This document shows positions 1-8,623 of a stretch of 64,000 nucleotides of DNA, piece by piece (the stretch's first letter is position 1; each line of letters opens with the position of its first letter). This DNA is from CAYJIX01 sp964370375 (GTDB taxonomy: Bacteria; Desulfobacterota; Desulfovibrionia; Desulfovibrionales; Desulfovibrionaceae), in contig CAYJIX010000003.1 of NCBI GenBank assembly GCA_964370375.1, forward strand, positions 33,623-97,622, given 5' to 3'. Position numbers and translations under genes: made by a program. Under the pieces are notes generated by a model. The model was not told where the DNA came from. It saw only the letters and a program-made list of their open reading frames with translations, and ran no database searches.

Positions 1-1
1 A

Positions 2-1081
2 GTGGTGCTAGCCTCCGGGGACGCCTTGTATCACGGCTTTGGTGCAACCATAGCCGGCCTTGCACAGGACAACGACAACATCCACTATCACCCCGGAACT
101 ACTGCGTTTCAATCGCTATTCCATCGCCTTGGCCTTGCTTGGAGCACAGCCAGACTCTTTAGCGCGCACAAAGGCGATGCTTTGCCCATACGAGCCTTTG
201 TGCAAAGCCCGTTTGGCGTCATGTACGCTGGAAGCCGCTACCCTGCTCATGAACTGGCAAAGGCGGTTTTGCGTGCACATCCAAAGGCCAAGCAACGTGC
301 AGCCCTTGTGGCGGAAGAGCTAGGAAGCACAAACGAAAGAGTACACGTTGGTTCTGTTCAAGAGATTGCAAAAATAACCTTTGGCCCCACATCCATGTTG
401 GTGCTTTTCCCTCATGACGCCTTGCCTCAAAAAGAGGACGTGGAACCAAAAGTTGCAGTATCACAGCTAAAAACGGCTCCAAAGGCCCATGCACCCACCC
501 TAACCCTTGGCCTTGAAAACTGTGCCTATGCCCATGAAAACAATCTCATAACAAGTCCTGAAGTACGGGCCGTTGCCCTTGCACAATTACGTTTACCAAC
601 ATGGGGTGTGTTATGGGATGTGGGTGCAGGGAGCGGTTCTTTAGGCCTTGAGGCAGCAGGTCTTTGCCCAGATCTTACGGTTATTGGTATTGAACGCAAC
701 CCTTTACGTGCAGAACATATCCGCCAAAACTGTGACACTCTTGGCCTAGCCAATTACCATGTCCATGAAGGAGACGCCGTAGCCCTATGCCAAGCAGAAA
801 CGATGCCGATTCCTGATCGCATCTTTGTGGGGGGAGGTGGTAAAGACCTTATCAGTATCATGAAAATATGCCTCCAGCGTTTACAACCCCACGGTCTATT
901 GGTGGCGTCAGTGGTTACCCTTGAATCGTTACAAGCCTTGCTCGCTTTTTGCCCTGAACAACGCCGCGCCATCTGTCGGTTGGATGTGGCCCTTGATCGG
1001 CCTATTGCCGGATGCTATCATCATTTAAAGCCTCAAAATACCATCCATTTATTGACCTTTCAGCCCAACATATTGCCATGA
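2..1081 (+). CDS. cbiET: Bifunctional cobalt-precorrin-7 C5-methyltransferase / precorrin-8 (C15) methyltransferase-decarboxylase, 5'-truncated
   Basis: The gene enters from the left edge, so its start and the first part of the CbiE domain are missing. Residues 1 to about 140 look like the end of a CbiE tetrapyrrole methyltransferase (GDALYHGFG early on, then the conserved core). From about 165 to 345 there is a CbiT-type SAM methyltransferase with the glycine motif DVGAGSGSLGLEAA, an acidic ERNP strand end and IFVGGGG. The pair corresponds to CobL of the aerobic pathway and would methylate C5 and C15 and decarboxylate the C12 acetate. Its TGA overlaps the ATG of the next gene, indicating translational coupling within a cobalamin operon. 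Confidence 0.9.
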   Translation: MVLASGDALYHGFGATIAGLAQDNDNIHYHPGTTAFQSLFHRLGLAWSTARLFSAHKGDALPIRAFVQSPFGVMYAGSRYPAHELAKAVLRAHPKAKQRAALVAEELGSTNERVHVGSVQEIAKITFGPTSMLVLFPHDALPQKEDVEPKVAVSQLKTAPKAHAPTLTLGLENCAYAHENNLITSPEVRAVALAQLRLPTWGVLWDVGAGSGSLGLEAAGLCPDLTVIGIERNPLRAEHIRQNCDTLGLANYHVHEGDAVALCQAETMPIPDRIFVGGGGKDLISIMKICLQRLQPHGLLVASVVTLESLQALLAFCPEQRRAICRLDVALDRPIAGCYHHLKPQNTIHLLTFQPNILP

Positions 1082-3759
1082 ATACGTGTACACCAAAAGT
1101 CCTTATTGTGGGCGCAGGCCCGGGCGCGGATGATTTGATCACCCTTCGCGGATTGCGCGCGCTTGAACAAGCAGATGTACTTGTCTACGCAGGTTCCTTG
1201 GTCAACAAGGCCTTGCTGCGCCACTGTCCAAGTGCCTGCATATGCCATGACAGTGCTGCTCTTTCCCTTGAACAACAAGTGGCTATCATGAGCCAAGCTG
1301 CCCACGAGCGAAAAAAAGTGGTGCGCCTGCACACGGGCGATCCTGCCTTATATGGAGCCATTAACGAACAAATTCATGCCCTTGCAAACCTTGGCGTAGA
1401 GGTGCAGATCGTGCCAGGGGTGAGCAGTGTTTTTGCCGCAGCGGCAAGCCTTGGCTGTGAATTAACGCACCCTGAATGCAGTCAAAGTGTCGTACTTACC
1501 CGTACTCCAGGGCGTACCCCCATGCCTGAACTTGAACAAGCGTCACGTTTTGCCGCAACGGGAGCCACCTTAGTTTTTTTCCTAAGTGTCAGTAATCTAG
1601 ATTCCTTACGGTATGAACTTATGGAGCAAGGAGGCTTGACAGCTGACACCCCTGTGGCTGTAGTCTATCGCGCTTCGTGGCCTGATGAACGTATTGTTCG
1701 CGGAACCCTTAGCGATATTGCTGCCAAAGTTGTTGAAGCCGGCATCACACGTCAAGCGCTTATTATTGTAGGCAAAGCCCTTACCGCCACAAACAGCGTG
1801 TCGCACCTTTACCATGCTGGCTTTTCCCATGGTTACAGAAACAACCTTGCAAGCGAAGATTTTTACGGACATTGTGCCATCTACGCTTTTACCGACACAG
1901 GAACACAGCTTGCCAACACCCTTGCCGATGCACTTGCCTTACCCTCTCACGTTTTTTCAAGCCGTCCAGAAACGGCAAACCGCATAGCCAAAGGAGGCTT
2001 TGCCAAGCTTTTGGCTGACAATTGGAATCGGTATGATGCCCATATTATCGTGGGAGCCACAGGTATTGCCGTGCGCGGCTTGGCACCGCTCCTTCAAGAT
2101 AAAGGGAAAGACCCTGCTGTGCTTGCCTGCTCAGATAAAGGATCCCATGTGATCAGCCTTTTGAGCGGACACCTTGGAGGAGCAAACCGCCTAGCTCGCC
2201 GTGTTGCTAGAATAACAGCAGGACAAGCTGTTATTTCCACCGCCACAGATTTGCACGACATGCCTGCCTTTGACGAAGTGGCGGCCATAACGAAAGCTAT
2301 TGTGCTAAATACAGAAGCCCTTGCGCCTCTTAACGCCGCGCTTCTGCACAAAAAAGCCATTGCTTTTTGCGGCCCACAAGAAATTTTTGAACGCTACTTT
2401 GCCCACCTTGAGCACGTGCACCTTGTGACTGACCTTGCAAACATGACCCAGTCCTATGGCGTGCTCTGGTCTGATTCTGCTTCACCCTATAGCCCTTTAC
2501 CACAAGGTACGTCAGCAAGTATTTTGCACATCTGCTCAAAAGCTCTGGTGCTTGGCATTGGCTGTAAACGCCATACAGAACCAAAAACCTTACAGCATGC
2601 TGCCGAGGCTTTTTTGGCACAGCATAACCTTGTGCCAGAGCAGGTGGCGGCTGTGGCCTCCTGCGACATTAAAAAGGACGAAGAAGCCATTGTACAGCTT
2701 GCCAAGACATGGCAGATTCCTTTACGCCTTTACCCTGCAACAGCCCTTGACCTTGTTCAGGTGCCAAACCCTTCAGCCACAGTGCAGGCAAAGGTGGGTA
2801 CCGCTTCTGTGTGTGAAGCGGCAAGCCTTTTGGGCGCAGGGTATGCCAGCTGTGAGCCAAGGCGTGCTAGCCTTATAGTGCCCAAAACTGTGCAAGTAGG
2901 CATGACCTTTGCCCTTGCGCAACAAGCCCATGAACGCAACCTGGCTGATACGGCCATACACAACCTAGCGCAGCCCACATCAGCATCACAAGGCTCTGTG
3001 GTGGTGGTGGGCCTTGGTTCCGGCAACCCTGAACAGATCACACCAGAGGTACATAAAGCGTTACATGCTTGCGACATTGTGGCCGGATACAATAACTATG
3101 TGAAAATGATTCAGCACCTTATACCCGACAAGCCCAGCATCCAAAACGGCATGACAGGGGAAGTTGCGCGTTGCCAAAAAACCCTTGAGGCAGCCTTAAA
3201 CGGACACAATGTATGCATGGTCTGTTCAGGGGATCCGGGTATCCTTGCCATGGCAGGCCTTCTTTTTGAATTGCGCGCACGAAACGCACGATATGCAGAC
3301 ATCCCCATCCATGTGCTGCCGGGCATTACCGCGGCAAGCCTTGCAGCTGCAAGCCTTGGCGCGCCGCTACAAAACGGGTTTTGTTTGCTCAGTTTATCAG
3401 ATTTACTTGTTCCTCAAGAAGAGATTTTACGCAACGTACAAACCGTGGCACAATCGTGTTTGCCTGTAACCCTCTACAATCCTGCAGGTAAAAAACGTAG
3501 AGACCTGCTCCATAAAAGCCTAGATATATTTAGGCAGCAGCGAGGATCAAGCACCCTATGCGCCCTTGTGCGTCATGCCGCTAAAAAAAAGCAATACCAA
3601 TGGATTGGACCTTTAGGAGAGATGCCACTTCATGAGGTAGACATGTCAACCGTACTTCTTATCGGGGGGCCGCACACCGTGTATCATAATGGTGTTATGT
3701 ACGAGCCAAGAGGGTATGTGGCAAAATACCTTGACCCCACACAAGGCACGCCGTCATGA
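1078..3759 (+). CDS. cbiFGH: Triple fusion CbiF-CbiG-CbiH (precorrin-4 C11-methyltransferase, cobalt-precorrin-5A hydrolase, precorrin-3B C17-methyltransferase)
   Basis: I take the start at the ATG overlapping the previous stop (ATGA); an upstream in-frame ATG at 1012 lies inside cbiET. The 893-residue protein has three domains. CbiF (about 1-245) begins with VLIVGAGPGADDLITLRG and carries the methyltransferase motif HTGDPALYGA. CbiG (about 266-610) starts at YAFTDTGTQLA and contains HLGGANRLAR. CbiH (about 640-893) starts at VVVVGLGSGNPEQIT and contains CSGDPGILAMAG and LPGITAASLAAASLGAP. These are successive steps of the anaerobic corrin pathway (C11 methylation, delta-lactone opening, ring-contracting C17 methylation). 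A three-enzyme chain is uncommon; CbiG-CbiH fusions are the usual form. Confidence 0.9.
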   Translation: MNTCTPKVLIVGAGPGADDLITLRGLRALEQADVLVYAGSLVNKALLRHCPSACICHDSAALSLEQQVAIMSQAAHERKKVVRLHTGDPALYGAINEQIHALANLGVEVQIVPGVSSVFAAAASLGCELTHPECSQSVVLTRTPGRTPMPELEQASRFAATGATLVFFLSVSNLDSLRYELMEQGGLTADTPVAVVYRASWPDERIVRGTLSDIAAKVVEAGITRQALIIVGKALTATNSVSHLYHAGFSHGYRNNLASEDFYGHCAIYAFTDTGTQLANTLADALALPSHVFSSRPETANRIAKGGFAKLLADNWNRYDAHIIVGATGIAVRGLAPLLQDKGKDPAVLACSDKGSHVISLLSGHLGGANRLARRVARITAGQAVISTATDLHDMPAFDEVAAITKAIVLNTEALAPLNAALLHKKAIAFCGPQEIFERYFAHLEHVHLVTDLANMTQSYGVLWSDSASPYSPLPQGTSASILHICSKALVLGIGCKRHTEPKTLQHAAEAFLAQHNLVPEQVAAVASCDIKKDEEAIVQLAKTWQIPLRLYPATALDLVQVPNPSATVQAKVGTASVCEAASLLGAGYASCEPRRASLIVPKTVQVGMTFALAQQAHERNLADTAIHNLAQPTSASQGSVVVVGLGSGNPEQITPEVHKALHACDIVAGYNNYVKMIQHLIPDKPSIQNGMTGEVARCQKTLEAALNGHNVCMVCSGDPGILAMAGLLFELRARNARYADIPIHVLPGITAASLAAASLGAPLQNGFCLLSLSDLLVPQEEILRNVQTVAQSCLPVTLYNPAGKKRRDLLHKSLDIFRQQRGSSTLCALVRHAAKKKQYQWIGPLGEMPLHEVDMSTVLLIGGPHTVYHNGVMYEPRGYVAKYLDPTQGTPS

Positions 3760-5837
3760 AAAAAGGCCCTTTACACGCCTTTTGCTTGGCTGCGCCGCGC
3801 TCAGGCGAAGGAAAAACCACCATAAGCCTTGCACTTATGGGGGCTTTTGTGCGTCAAGGCTATGCCGTTCAAGCTTTTAAATGCGGCCCTGATTACATTG
3901 ACCCCACTTTTTTAGCCCAAGCGACAGGGCGAGCTGTCTATAATATGGACACCTGGATGATGGGGCATGAAGGCGTGCGCGCCCTTATGACACGCTATGC
4001 TCAAGATGCCGATATCGCCGTGTGCGAAGGCGTTATGGGACTTTTTGACGGACGTGAAGCAGGACACCTTGAAGGCAGCACCATAGATTGTGCAAAAGCC
4101 CTTGGACTGCCTGTTGTGCTTGTCTGTAATGCTAAGGGCATGGCCTCCTCCATTGTACCCTTTGTGGATGGATTTACCGAGCATGCCGCAAAACTTGGCG
4201 TGCCCATTATAGGGGTTATTGCAAACAATGTGGGGAGCGTGAGACATACCAATATCTTGGCAACAGCCCTTGGAAAAGCGAACTTACCGCCGCTATTAGG
4301 AGCCTTTAGTCGTCATACGGCATGGGCCTTGCCTGAACGTCAACTTGGCCTTGTACCAGCAGAGGAAGCCGTAAAATCCAAAGACTTGTTTGAGGATTTG
4401 GCTACAGCTGCTTCAAACGCGATCGACCTTGAACGCTTACTTGCCCTTAGCCTGGTGCATCGCCCAAACAACGAGGAAAATGTAAAAGAACATCTTGCAC
4501 TCAAAGCCCCATCAAAACCTATCACAACAAAGGCTGAACCTGCCCTTTGCAAACCTAAACGCTTAGCCATTGCAAAAGATCATGCCTTTTGCTTTTATTA
4601 TCCTGCCAATGAACACGCCCTTGAATCCATGGGCTGGACGCTTCTTCCTTTTTCTCCTTTACAGGATACGGCCCTGCCCAAGGACATTGACGCCATCTAC
4701 CTTGGCGGTGGGTATCCCGAAGTTTTTGCGCAAACCTTGTCTGCCAATGTGCGCATGCGTGAAGCCATTTACAATTTTGCCGCAGCAGGGGGCGAAATAT
4801 ATGCCGAATGTGGCGGCTATATGTACCTTTGCACAAACCTTGTGGTCAAAAAAGATGAAAAAGACACCTCATGGCCCATGTGCAATGTCATTGAAGCAAC
4901 AGCTGTCATGGGCCAAAAAATACGTTCCCTTGGTTATCGACAGATACGCTTGGCAGATCCTTACAGCTCGCCCCTTGGTCTTAGCCAACAGGTTTTTCGT
5001 GGGCACGAATTTCATTGGTCAGCCATTACTTTGCACCGCAAATACCCTCCCCTCTACACCATAGAAAATCAAGAAAATGCCCAAGAATGTGGCGTTGTCC
5101 ATGGCAAGGTTCGGGCAGGTTATGTGCATCTGTATTGGGGGCTTGGTGCGTTTAGCGAACGGGAAAAAGAGGAGCAAACAAGCCATCAACACCTTGACAG
5201 CGCAACGCCTTCAAAAGGCTTTTTAGTGCTTATAAACGGCCCTTCAAGCGCAGGAAAAACCACACTTGCAAAAGCCTTACAATCCCTTTGCGCAGAACAT
5301 GGTTACGCAAGCTTGCACCTTGCCATTGACAGTTTTTTGCAAGGGGCCACAGGATCGCCGGAATCTGTGCTGGCAGGGATTGCCACAACAAAGCTGCCTT
5401 TTGTGCAGGCGTTTCATGCAGCCATTGCCGAAGCTGCCAACGCAGGCGCCCTAGTCATAGCAGACCATGTCATCGGTGAAAATCCGGATTGGGTGCCTGA
5501 GCTTATGCACCGCCTGAACGATTCCACAAGGCTTGTCTGCGTTCAGGTTCATTGCGCAGAAGAAACCTTGAGGCAACGCGAAGCTGCGCGATCTGACCGT
5601 GCTCCCAATTGGCCCCATGCAGAACGGCAAGCCAAAAACATTCATATCCCTTTACCGGAAGAAATCGTGGTAAACACCACAAAAACCTCACCTACAAGCT
5701 GCGCTGCTGTGGTGATTGACAGGCTGTTGAAAAAGGGCTGTCTGGGGTGTCAGCAGGACAATTTTAATCGGGTCATGGGGGAAAGACCCCACTCCCCTCT
5801 TAAAAGTGTCCGCTTCCTACCATCCAGCCCTTTTTGA
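3756..5837 (+). CDS. cbiA: Cobyrinate a,c-diamide synthase fused to a chloramphenicol-phosphotransferase-like kinase domain
   Basis: Residues 1-240 are the ATP-binding DTBS-like half of CbiA (APRSGEGKTT P-loop, FKCGPDYIDP, CEGVMGLFDG). Residues about 265-465 are the glutamine amidotransferase half, with IYLGGGYPE, the nucleophile Cys in AECGGYMYL and the His of GYVHLYWG. The enzyme amidates the a and c side chains of cobyrinate. Normal CbiA ends near 460 residues. Here it continues into a second P-loop protein (about 488-655) with GPSSAGKTT at 495-503 and the region ETLRQREAARSDRAP, the pattern of CPT-like small-molecule kinases. The last 38 residues look like translation through an inserted repeat (5719-5846), which also supplies the stop codon. 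The substrate of the kinase domain is unknown. Confidence 0.88.
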   Translation: MKKGPLHAFCLAAPRSGEGKTTISLALMGAFVRQGYAVQAFKCGPDYIDPTFLAQATGRAVYNMDTWMMGHEGVRALMTRYAQDADIAVCEGVMGLFDGREAGHLEGSTIDCAKALGLPVVLVCNAKGMASSIVPFVDGFTEHAAKLGVPIIGVIANNVGSVRHTNILATALGKANLPPLLGAFSRHTAWALPERQLGLVPAEEAVKSKDLFEDLATAASNAIDLERLLALSLVHRPNNEENVKEHLALKAPSKPITTKAEPALCKPKRLAIAKDHAFCFYYPANEHALESMGWTLLPFSPLQDTALPKDIDAIYLGGGYPEVFAQTLSANVRMREAIYNFAAAGGEIYAECGGYMYLCTNLVVKKDEKDTSWPMCNVIEATAVMGQKIRSLGYRQIRLADPYSSPLGLSQQVFRGHEFHWSAITLHRKYPPLYTIENQENAQECGVVHGKVRAGYVHLYWGLGAFSEREKEEQTSHQHLDSATPSKGFLVLINGPSSAGKTTLAKALQSLCAEHGYASLHLAIDSFLQGATGSPESVLAGIATTKLPFVQAFHAAIAEAANAGALVIADHVIGENPDWVPELMHRLNDSTRLVCVQVHCAEETLRQREAARSDRAPNWPHAERQAKNIHIPLPEEIVVNTTKTSPTSCAAVVIDRLLKKGCLGCQQDNFNRVMGERPHSPLKSVRFLPSSPF

Positions 5838-5846
5838 ACAGCCTGT
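5719..5846. repeat. MITE-like palindromic element at the 3' end of the cbiA fusion
   Basis: Terminal inverted arms of 22 bp (5719-5740 and 5825-5846) match except at one position; the left arm carries GCTGTTGAAAAAGG and the right arm CCTTTTTGAACAGC. Nested inside are GACAATTTTAA/TTAAAAGTGTC (5757-5767 with 5800-5810, one mismatch) and GGGTC/GACCC (5770-5774 with 5785-5789). The element covers the last codons of cbiA. Its arms recur, with the same G/C asymmetry, at 51020-51220. No transposase is encoded. Confidence 0.7.
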
Positions 5847-5985
5847 TCTTGGCGATGTTTGAAAAAGACCTGTCTGCTTTGTTAAGCTTGTTTTTTCTTT
5901 CAGCATGGACCGAAGAGTCTATGCCGAAATAAAAAAACTTTGTAATTACACATATTTTTACAATGAGTTATATATAGAGGATAGT

Positions 5986-8622
5986 ATGCACGACAATGCC
6001 CATGGCGGACATTTGCAGAATATGGCTGCCATAGCCGGGCGGCCTGCCGCAGAACTGCTTGATTTTAGTGTCAACGTGTGCCCTGAAGGCGCGCCTGCCC
6101 CTGTACGCGCTGCCATGTTCAAAGCCATGAACAACCTTGAAGCCTACCCTTCCCCCCATGCTGAAGAACTCACCCTTGCAGCTTCACGCTTTCATGGGCT
6201 TGAGCCAGATTCCATTGTTTTTGGCAACGGCAGCAATGAACTTATCCATGCCATGCTTCGCGTCCTTGCAAAACATAACACGCCGCACATCTATATTGTG
6301 GAGCCGGCGTTTAGCGAATACGCTTTGGCAGCCACAAGGGAAAATCTGCCTCTATCAAGGATCTGGCAAGGTGCTGGAAAAGGCGCGGATTCACCTGAAC
6401 TGCCTGTACCGCACAAGGCTATCCCTTTTGAACACATCGTCCAAGGCACAGCGCCTCTTATGCCGCAAAGTGTTGTTTTTTTGGCTAATCCTGCCAATCC
6501 CAGCGGTCAGGCTCTGCCTGCAAAAGAGCTTTGCCACATCATGGCCCTGTACCCAAACACCCTTTGGGTCATTGACGAAGCTTTTATTGATTATGTTATG
6601 GACGCTGACGCTTCTTTGCTTTGCTCCCCTTTGCCGAAAAATGCCATCGTTTTACGTTCCTTGACCAAATTTTATGCTTTGCCCGGCATACGCCTAGGCT
6701 ACCTTGTGGGGCCGATTGCTTTTGTCCAGGCAGTACAAAAACAATTGCCAGCTTGGAATATCAATGCCCTTGCCATGGCTGCTGCCTTGACCATTTTTAC
6801 AGGAAAAGACATGGCACAGGCAGCAAGCATTATTCAAGAAAAAAATGCCAAGCGCAAAGAGCAGCTCCTCACAAAGCTTGCACACATACCTGGGGTTAGA
6901 ACCATCCCTTCACAGGCCAATTATGTGCTTTTTCGCTGGCCTGTGCCTGTCCCTAACCTTTATACAGCCTTGCTGCAAAACTTTGGCATAGCCATTCGTG
7001 ATTGCAGCAATTATTACGGCCTTGATGATAACACATGGTTTCGTGTGGCAGTAAGGCCGCAAAAAGATCAAGAACGCCTTCTTGACGCGCTTGGCAGCTT
7101 CCTTGGCAAAGCACCTGCTGCACTCAAACAAACACCTGCCCTTATGCTGCAAGGCACGTCATCAGATGCCGGAAAAAGCATTTTGGCCGCTGCTTTTTGC
7201 CGTATTTTTCAACAAGACGGCTACCGCGTTGCCCCATTTAAAGCACAAAACATGTCCTTGCATTCCGGCGTGACACTGCTTGGGGAAGAAATGGGGCGTG
7301 CTCAAATAGTACAAGCAAAAGCAGCCTGTATTGACCCTGACGCGCGCATGAACCCTGTACTGCTCAAACCCCATTCAGACACAGGTTCGCAAGTTATTGT
7401 GTGCGGTAAAGCTGTGGGGCACATGGATGTGCACACCTATTTTGCCTACAAAAAAAACCTTTGGGACACTGTTACCAAAGCCTACGATGCCTTGGCCCAA
7501 GACTATGACATTATGGTGCTGGAAGGTGCCGGAAGCCCCGGGGAAATCAACCTCAAAGAGCACGATATTGTCAACATGCGCATGGCTGAACATGCCAACG
7601 CGGCTGTCCTGCTTGTGGGAGACATTGACCGCGGTGGTGTGTACGCAAGCTTTCTTGGCACATGGATGACCTTTAGCCCGAACGAGCGGCGCCTTTTGGC
7701 AGGCTATATTGTCAATAAATTCCGCGGCAATGCCTCACTCCTTGGGCCTGCTCATGATGCTATGCTGGCCCATACCGATGTTGCCGTTTTGGGTGTTATC
7801 CCACATATGAATCGTTTGGACATACCTGACGAAGATATGGCCGGATTTTTTCGCCAAAATACAATGGATATGGGGCCAACACCTGACAATGTTTTAGACA
7901 TTGCTGTTGTTATGCTACAGCATGTTTCCAATTACACAGACATGACGCCCCTTGCTGCAGAACCTTTCGTGCGCCTTCGCCCTGTACGCCATGCAGAGGA
8001 ATGGGGAGCCCCCCATGTGGTTATCATACCCGGCTCAAAAAGTGTCGTGAATGACCTTGCACACTTGCGCGCTGTTGGCCTTGCAGACTGTATTGTACGT
8101 CATGCGCACGACAATAAATGGGTTCTTGGCATTTGCGGTGGCTTGCAAATGATGGGCCGTGCAATCCACGATCCTTATGGGATTGAATCCGCAAATCCTC
8201 ATGTTGACGGCCTACAGCTTATGGATTTGTGCTCAAGCTTTGCTAAGGCCAAAACCCTTATCCATGTACCCTTTGTGCAAACGCCCCTAGCTATACCCAC
8301 AAAAGGCTATGAAATCCATCACGGTGTTACCGAACACGGGCCCACCGCCTTGCCGCTTTTTATGCGTACAAATGAAGAAGGTGATGAAGTTTGCGGCTAT
8401 GTGACAGGCAGACGGTGGGCTACCTATGTGCACGGCCTTTTTGATGATGATGCGTTTCGCCATGCGTGGATCAACCATGTACGCACAGACCTTGCCCTTG
8501 AGCCGGTCCCGCAGGGGACGCAAGGGGCACGCTATGACCTTGATCAAGCCCTTGATCGCTTGGCCGACGTGGTGCGCAATAGTATAGACATGCCCGCTCT
8601 GTACGCACGGCTTGGACTCTAG
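5986..8622 (+). CDS. cobD-cbiP: Fusion of threonine-phosphate decarboxylase (CobD) and cobyric acid synthase (CbiP)
   Basis: The start is placed at 5986 because AGAGGA lies at 5976-5981; an upstream ATG at 5905 has no ribosome site and encodes an unconserved leader. Residues 1-365 are a HisC-like PLP enzyme: FGNGSNELIHAM, FLANPANPSGQ, VIDEAFIDY and the PLP lysine in RSLTKFYALPGIRLGYL. Such CobD proteins make the aminopropanol phosphate arm. Residues 384-878 are CbiP: QGTSSDAGKS P-loop, FKAQNMSLHSG, LEGAGSPGEINL, the Cys of LGICGGLQMMG, GYEIHHG and YVHGLFDDD, which amidates side chains b, d, e and g. The preceding 150 bp contain a repeat and AT-rich sequence, the largest gap in the operon. Confidence 0.9.
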   Translation: MHDNAHGGHLQNMAAIAGRPAAELLDFSVNVCPEGAPAPVRAAMFKAMNNLEAYPSPHAEELTLAASRFHGLEPDSIVFGNGSNELIHAMLRVLAKHNTPHIYIVEPAFSEYALAATRENLPLSRIWQGAGKGADSPELPVPHKAIPFEHIVQGTAPLMPQSVVFLANPANPSGQALPAKELCHIMALYPNTLWVIDEAFIDYVMDADASLLCSPLPKNAIVLRSLTKFYALPGIRLGYLVGPIAFVQAVQKQLPAWNINALAMAAALTIFTGKDMAQAASIIQEKNAKRKEQLLTKLAHIPGVRTIPSQANYVLFRWPVPVPNLYTALLQNFGIAIRDCSNYYGLDDNTWFRVAVRPQKDQERLLDALGSFLGKAPAALKQTPALMLQGTSSDAGKSILAAAFCRIFQQDGYRVAPFKAQNMSLHSGVTLLGEEMGRAQIVQAKAACIDPDARMNPVLLKPHSDTGSQVIVCGKAVGHMDVHTYFAYKKNLWDTVTKAYDALAQDYDIMVLEGAGSPGEINLKEHDIVNMRMAEHANAAVLLVGDIDRGGVYASFLGTWMTFSPNERRLLAGYIVNKFRGNASLLGPAHDAMLAHTDVAVLGVIPHMNRLDIPDEDMAGFFRQNTMDMGPTPDNVLDIAVVMLQHVSNYTDMTPLAAEPFVRLRPVRHAEEWGAPHVVIIPGSKSVVNDLAHLRAVGLADCIVRHAHDNKWVLGICGGLQMMGRAIHDPYGIESANPHVDGLQLMDLCSSFAKAKTLIHVPFVQTPLAIPTKGYEIHHGVTEHGPTALPLFMRTNEEGDEVCGYVTGRRWATYVHGLFDDDAFRHAWINHVRTDLALEPVPQGTQGARYDLDQALDRLADVVRNSIDMPALYARLGL

Positions 8623-8623
8623 C

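Noticed and set aside
5838..5985. Cobalamin riboswitch in the gap inside the cbi operon
   Set aside because: The gap is too short and lacks a B12-box-like sequence; half of it is accounted for by the repeat arm and an AT-rich stretch.
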